A stretch of 40,456 bases of DNA, from positions 1 to 40,456 of the forward strand of contig JAGRGI010000095.1 of assembly GCA_020445565.1 (NCBI GenBank), written 5' to 3'. Every line of letters starts with the position of its first letter. Position 1 is the first letter of the stretch. The translations under genes were made by a program, and so were the position numbers. The stretch is from Chromatiales bacterium (GTDB taxonomy: Bacteria > Pseudomonadota > Gammaproteobacteria > JAGRCI01). The notes under the pieces were generated by a model that did not search any database, was not told the DNA's origin, and saw nothing but the letters and a program-made list of their open reading frames with translations. Shown here one piece after another: positions 36,662 to 40,456 of this stretch.

Positions 36662-37768
36662 TCAGTCAAGGCGTTTCTTGAAGCGCAGGGTTGCGACAAG
36701 AAGCGCCACCATCATGAACGCAACCAGGGCATACAGTTCGACCGACATCTCTCCGAGAGGCGTGCCTCGCAGCAGAACACCGCGAATCAGACGGACGAAA
36801 TGGGTGAGCGGCAACAATTCAGCGAACCACTGCGCGGCTCGTGGCATGCCTTCGAACGGAAACATGAACCCCGACAGCAGGATCGACGGCAAGAAATAGA
36901 AAAACGTCATCTGCATTGCCTGGAATTGCGTGTTCACCAACGTCGATATGAACAAGCCGAGGGCGAGGTTGGCGGCGATGAACACCAAGGAGGCGAAGTA
37001 CACATCGAGCAAGGGCCCGTTGAGCGGTACGCGAAACATGAGCTTGCCGAGCAACAGGATCAGCGTCACCTGAATCAGGCCGATCAGGATATAGGGGATG
37101 ATCTTACCGATCATCAGCTCGCTACTGCGTACCGGCGTGTTGATCAACATTTCGAGGTTGCCGCGCTCTCGTTCGCGAACCACGGCGACCGCGGTGAACA
37201 AGACAAGCGTCATCGTGAGGATTACGCCGATGAGCCCAGGTACCACGAACACCGCGGAACGCCGTTCTGGATTGTAGAAATTGCGCACCTCGAACAGACC
37301 TGCGGTACTTCCCTGGCCCGGTGGGCGACGTACCAGCGGAGAAGGCATGCCCAACAGCCCGCGGGCCGAACCCAGTATCACCGGATCACTACCGTTGACC
37401 AGCAGTTGGACGGCCGCTCGGCCGTCATCCGACAGGCGGCGCTCGAAGTCCGGCGGGATATAGAAACCCAGGTCGATGTCACCCCGATCCAACAGCAGGT
37501 GCAATTGCTCGCCGGTGGCCACCCGCGCGACGATGTCAATCACCTGAGTCGCCTCCGCGTCCGCCAGCAGGCGCCGCGAAAGCTGAGTCTGCGCCTGATC
37601 GGACACGGCCGCGCGCAGGTGGCGCACATCGGTATCGATGGCGTACCCGAACAGCAGAATCTGCATGATGGGGATACCGGCGATCATGCCGAAGGTCAGT
37701 CGATCGCGACGCAGTTGCTGCACTTCTTTACCGATGACCGCGAACAAACGCATCAGACAAGGCATCAT
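36662..37768 (-). CDS. ABC-2 type transporter permease
   Basis: 368 residues, YbhS/YbhR type. Helix 1 is in LTFGMIAGIPIMQILLFGYA, followed by a large extracytoplasmic domain (about 45-170), then five more helices (VFVVPGLIGVILTMTLVLFT; IIPYILIGLIQVTLILLLGK; VFIAANLALGLFISTL; FFYFLPSILLSGFMFPFEGM with the typical FPFEGMP turn; LYALVAFMMVALLVA). RERERGNLEMLINTPVRSSE is the coupling segment after helix 2. It starts with ATGA overlapping the ATPase stop, last gene of the HlyD-ATPase-permease operon. YbhGFSR-like systems have two permease genes; here only one is present, so it may work as a homodimer. Confidence 0.93.
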   Translation of the reverse strand: MMPCLMRLFAVIGKEVQQLRRDRLTFGMIAGIPIMQILLFGYAIDTDVRHLRAAVSDQAQTQLSRRLLADAEATQVIDIVARVATGEQLHLLLDRGDIDLGFYIPPDFERRLSDDGRAAVQLLVNGSDPVILGSARGLLGMPSPLVRRPPGQGSTAGLFEVRNFYNPERRSAVFVVPGLIGVILTMTLVLFTAVAVVRERERGNLEMLINTPVRSSELMIGKIIPYILIGLIQVTLILLLGKLMFRVPLNGPLLDVYFASLVFIAANLALGLFISTLVNTQFQAMQMTFFYFLPSILLSGFMFPFEGMPRAAQWFAELLPLTHFVRLIRGVLLRGTPLGEMSVELYALVAFMMVALLVATLRFKKRLD

Positions 37769-38715
37769 GGCAAGCTCTCCCTGGCCTGCGGACCTCGCTG
37801 GGTGGTGATCACGAAGACATCTTCCAGACTCGGATGGGTCAGTTGCGCGCTACCGTCGATCCCGGCGGCCTGTAGCTGGTCGCGGACCAGGGCTTCAGGG
37901 TCGACCTGCTGCGGTCGTACCAGGACACGCAATCGACGACCGAGTTGGGTCACACTCAGCACATCGGCCTGCATTTTCAGGCTTTCCCGAAGCGCCTGTC
38001 CCGATGCTGTTTCAACCTCGACGACGCTGGCACCCAGGTTCGCCATCAGCACGTCCGGTTCGTCGTCCGCGACCACACGGCCGTGATCCAGAATCGCCAG
38101 GCGATGGCAGCGTTCCGCCTCGTCCATATAGTGGGTCGAGACCAGTATCGTCGTACCCGCGTCGACAAGATTGAACAATGTCTCCCAAAAGTCGCGCCGC
38201 GTCTGCGGGTCGACGGCACTGGTCGGTTCGTCAAGGAACAGGATTTCCGGTTCGTGCAGGGTGGCTGCCGCCAGTGCCAAGCGCTGCTTCTGCCCCCCGC
38301 TCAGGGTGCCGGCAAAGCGAGATTTCAGGGAGACCAGATCGTAGCGCTCCAAGGCCGCCGCGATACGGGCACGCCTCCGACCGCGAGGCAGGCAATAAAT
38401 TCGCGCCATGAACGTCAGGTTTTCCAGTACGCTGAGATCTTCGTATAGCGAGAAACGCTGCGTCATGTAGCCGATCTTGCGCTTAAGAGCCTCGGCTTCC
38501 TCCGGCACGCGGTGACCGAGTACCTCCACCTGACCGTCGCTGGGCGTCAACAAGCCGCAAAACATGCGGATGGTCGTGGATTTCCCCGACCCGTTGGGCC
38601 CGAGGAAACCATAAATGGTGCGGCTGGGCACTTGCAGGTCGAGGCGGTCGACGGCGACGAGGTCGCCGAAACGGCGCGTCAGGCCATTGGCACGAATCGC
38701 GATGTCAGGCTCCAT
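37765..38715 (-). CDS. ABC transporter ATP-binding protein
   Basis: 316 residues from ATG 38715. Walker A GFLGPNGSGKSTTIRMF, Q-loop MTQRFSLYEDLSV, signature LSGGQKQRLALAAATL, Walker B EILFLDEPTSAVDPQTR, and H-loop ILVSTHYMDEAERC. The C-terminal 80 residues form the small domain of DrrA/CcmA-type exporters. The start ATG lies inside the upstream HlyD gene (11-base overlap) and the stop overlaps the permease start, so the three proteins are made in step. Confidence 0.95.
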   Translation of the reverse strand: MEPDIAIRANGLTRRFGDLVAVDRLDLQVPSRTIYGFLGPNGSGKSTTIRMFCGLLTPSDGQVEVLGHRVPEEAEALKRKIGYMTQRFSLYEDLSVLENLTFMARIYCLPRGRRRARIAAALERYDLVSLKSRFAGTLSGGQKQRLALAAATLHEPEILFLDEPTSAVDPQTRRDFWETLFNLVDAGTTILVSTHYMDEAERCHRLAILDHGRVVADDEPDVLMANLGASVVEVETASGQALRESLKMQADVLSVTQLGRRLRVLVRPQQVDPEALVRDQLQAAGIDGSAQLTHPSLEDVFVITTQRGPQARESLP

Positions 38716-39697
38716 TGGGTGCTTCACCGCTCGGCACGAAGACAAAATCGACCCGCACCGGCACCCCGGCGGGCAGCTTGGCGGCCACCGCTCCGTCGAG
38801 ATCGATCTCGGCCACATAGCTCAGGCGCGCACGGTCGCGTTCCGTGAGCGAAAAATAGGGCGTGAACGTGGCTTCGGAACTGATTCGGCGCACATGGCCT
38901 TGAAACGGCTGAGCGAAGCCGTCTACGTAGACCCGCGCAGACATGCCGGGCGTGACACGCGCACGCAGCGGTTCCGGCACATAAACCCGAGCGTAGGGCG
39001 AGTCGGCAAGCAGCACCGCCAGCGTGGCACCCAAGGGCGGCCTCTCACCGACGTGGTACGGAAGGTCATCGACACGGCCAGGGCGCGGAGCACGCAGGGT
39101 GAGCCGGTCGAGGTCCAGATCGGCTTCGCTCAACTTGGCCTGGGCCTGCGCCAATTGCGCCTCGGCCTGGTGCAACTGTTCGATCGTCGACCCGGCCAGC
39201 AGCATCTTCAATGCGGCCTTGGAAACCTCCAGGTCCGAGCGGGCACGGTCGCGTTGCGCCCGTGCGTTGTCGAGGGATTCTTGACTGGCCAGTTTGCGCT
39301 CCACCATCCCCTCAGCACGGTTGAGTTCACGCTGCGCATTGGCCAAGTCACTCTCATCCCCGCGTACCCGAGCGCGCGCCTCTTCTATCTCCTCGGCACG
39401 TGGACCACGGCGCAGTTCCGCCAACCGAGCGTCCGCCTCGGCCTTCTGCTGCGCGGTCTGGGCGCGGCGCGCATCCAAACGCTGGCGGTCGAGTTCCAGA
39501 ATCGTCTGCCCCGCCACCACGGTTTCCCCCTTGGCGACGGCGACTGCCGTGATCGTCTCGCTGGCCTCCGCGGTGAGTTCCACCCGCTCCCACTCCAGCA
39601 GGCCGACCGCGTCGTGCCCTTCCTCCGCGTTGCAGCCTGCCAACAGCAGGAGCACAAGGCCAGAGAGACTCAGAAGGCAGGTAAGATGCTGGGGCAT
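38705..39697 (-). CDS. HlyD-family membrane-fusion lipoprotein of the ABC exporter
   Basis: 330 residues from ATG 39697. The signal ends in a strong lipobox, GLVLLLLAGC, with Cys22. Lipoyl-like halves are ITAVAVAKGETVVAGQTILE and LTLRAPRPGRVDDLPYHVGE. A long coiled-coil hairpin lies between (AQQKAEADARLAEL, then RGDESDLANAQRELNRAEG, ERKLASQESLDNARAQRDRA, QLHQAEAQLAQAQAKLSEAD). Related to YbhG/EmrA-type adaptors. With the ATPase and permease it would form an envelope-spanning exporter; the outer-membrane part may be the NodT-type channel encoded next door, which is inference. Confidence 0.92.
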   Translation of the reverse strand: MPQHLTCLLSLSGLVLLLLAGCNAEEGHDAVGLLEWERVELTAEASETITAVAVAKGETVVAGQTILELDRQRLDARRAQTAQQKAEADARLAELRRGPRAEEIEEARARVRGDESDLANAQRELNRAEGMVERKLASQESLDNARAQRDRARSDLEVSKAALKMLLAGSTIEQLHQAEAQLAQAQAKLSEADLDLDRLTLRAPRPGRVDDLPYHVGERPPLGATLAVLLADSPYARVYVPEPLRARVTPGMSARVYVDGFAQPFQGHVRRISSEATFTPYFSLTERDRARLSYVAEIDLDGAVAAKLPAGVPVRVDFVFVPSGEAPNGA

Positions 39698-39862
39698 GAA
39701 CTGAGATTTCCTCGTAGTGACAGGACAAGTACCGTGCTTCACCCGACAACGGGGCCCTTCTTTCTGCACGCCACTGCCTCGTCATTCGGAGAGACTCCGG
39801 CACCCGTCGGGACCTTTCTTTCCCAAGACCAAGAGCAGTCAACTGCGGTATCGGAGACACGA

Positions 39863-40058
39863 CTATCGAACGTCAGCCAATGATGACTCATCGTGGTATC
39901 GACACGCCATGATCGTGATGCTGTTTTCCGTCACCGCGGAAACCAATCTATGAACATCATTGATTCTTCTTGACCAGAACCACAAAATATTTTCCTTAAA
40001 TAACAACGTCTTACTGACAAAATCAAGCAGCTTCCGTCCAGGCAAAGTGCCAACTCAT
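39863..40058 (-). pseudogene. yoeB: broken yoeB toxin gene
   Basis: The start ATG 40058 opens MSWHFAWTEAA, a YoeB-like N-terminus, and stops at TGA (40023-40025) after 11 codons. In another frame, 39893-39994 encodes the YoeB C-terminus: FWSRRINDVHRLVSAV and SITIMACRYH, matching the family pattern FWSRRI-x2-HRLVY and CRYHY. The middle of the toxin (several dozen residues of the usual 84 or so) is missing and the last codon runs on to a new stop at 39863. YoeB is a ribosome-dependent mRNA interferase; this copy cannot make it. Confidence 0.8.
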
Positions 40059-40059
40059 T

Positions 40060-40218
40060 CAACAAATCCTTTTCTTCGACCTTCCCTTGACGATACCGCT
40101 CAATGGATTTTCTCAGATGCTCAGCGTTCGCGGGCGACCTGAGCAAATGCACAGTTTCCATCAAGCTGCTGTAACGATCGAGGGACATCGCCACAGCATC
40201 CTCGCTATCCCGTCGAGT
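40060..40218 (-). pseudogene. yefM: truncated yefM antitoxin gene
   Basis: The frame reads TRRDSEDAVAMSLDRYSSLM, then ETVHLLRSPANAEHLRKSIE and RYRQGKVEEKDLL. This is the C-terminal two thirds of a Phd/YefM antitoxin (compare the family's AVVMSLEDYNSL and LLRSPANAERL). The first 30 or so residues, which include the DNA-binding part, are missing: upstream the frame meets a stop at 40243-40245 without a family-like start. It lies directly before the yoeB remnant, as in intact yefM-yoeB operons. Also lacks a normal stop: it reads on into the toxin region. Confidence 0.82.
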
Positions 40219-40456
40219 GTTTTTGCTTATGGGACTAGGAACTTACCTTCGGATCGCTCTCGATCCACGTGCGGACTTCTTCGCCTCGCAATCATGAGCA
40301 GTTTCCGTACGATCCGGGTTCAAGCCGCCAAATCCCTCGGAAACATCCGTCGCGCCGCCTGTAAACCCCAGAGAAACCGCGACTGGCGTTGGGCGCACAA
40401 CGCTACCAGATTACTTTCCGCGCCAATGGCAGTTCCAAAGACCTTCAACATCCGAT
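40219..40456. other. right end of the window, nothing recognised
   Basis: A plus-strand frame is open from ATG 40294 to the window end (begins MSSFRTIRVQAAKSLGNIRR), and several minus-strand fragments are open, but none resembles a known family and no start signal is clear. It may be the edge of the rearrangement that cut the antitoxin gene. Confidence 0.35.

Noticed and set aside
36800-38086. 428-codon plus-strand frame over the ABC permease and ATPase genes
   Set aside because: Antisense to two genes with full transporter motifs; Gln/His/Arg-rich shadow composition.

Overview
The window is a GC-rich piece of a Gram-negative chromosome, most likely a gammaproteobacterium. The signs are a cbb3-oxidase maturation gene (ccoG/fixG with fixH), a bifunctional heptose gene for LPS (hldE), an RND tripartite efflux operon, an ExeA-like ATPase and a PEP-CTERM-like secreted protein. 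The mix of gene families resembles environmental, possibly sulfur-oxidising lineages. That is inference from gene content, not a taxonomic proof. I saw no tRNA, rRNA, CRISPR array or intact insertion sequence.

Layout. 1-1325: 3' end of ccoG, then fixH and a strong intrinsic terminator. 1512-4910: a secreted proline-rich protein followed by a membrane-anchored ExeA/GspA-type AAA ATPase. 4960-10381 (minus): the operon gnd-zwf-pgl-pgi, the oxidative pentose phosphate branch plus glucose-phosphate isomerase; glgA (glycogen synthase) is divergent from it at 10824, so carbon storage and NADPH supply sit together. 12426-12806: panD, whose likely promoter is covered by a perfect palindrome. 13051-14337: a PHP-domain lipoprotein. 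14341-18635 (minus): a CBS-nucleotidyltransferase and an acylneuraminate cytidylyltransferase that overlap by 4 bases and look like the PtmE/PtmB pair of legionaminic-acid synthesis, then a large VanZ-family membrane protein. 18920-23581: a 1553-residue secreted subtilase whose C-terminal two thirds includes four tandem Ig/jelly-roll modules. 24106-24867: a PEP-CTERM-like secreted protein with a terminator; a 19-bp T-tract motif occurs twice between it and the protease gene.

25129-28485 (minus): two adjoining sets of genes. The first (in order of transcription) is a possible small protein, a DUF2845 protein and a cysteine-rich protein, tightly coupled. The second is a YdjM-like membrane protein followed by hldE. 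28785-36457 (plus): a five-gene, overlapping operon of outer-membrane factor, membrane-fusion protein, RND pump, OmpR-type response regulator and histidine kinase, preceded by a hexamer-N5-hexamer direct repeat that is a good candidate operator for its own regulator. 36662-39697 (minus): an ABC exporter (HlyD-type lipoprotein, ATPase, ABC-2 permease) convergent with the RND operon. 39863-40218 (minus): the wreck of a yefM-yoeB toxin-antitoxin operon.

The most notable points are the modular subtilase beside a PEP-CTERM-like protein with shared T-tract motifs, the isolated nonulosonate-activation pair, the candidate self-regulatory operator of the efflux operon, the panD palindrome and the decayed toxin-antitoxin locus.
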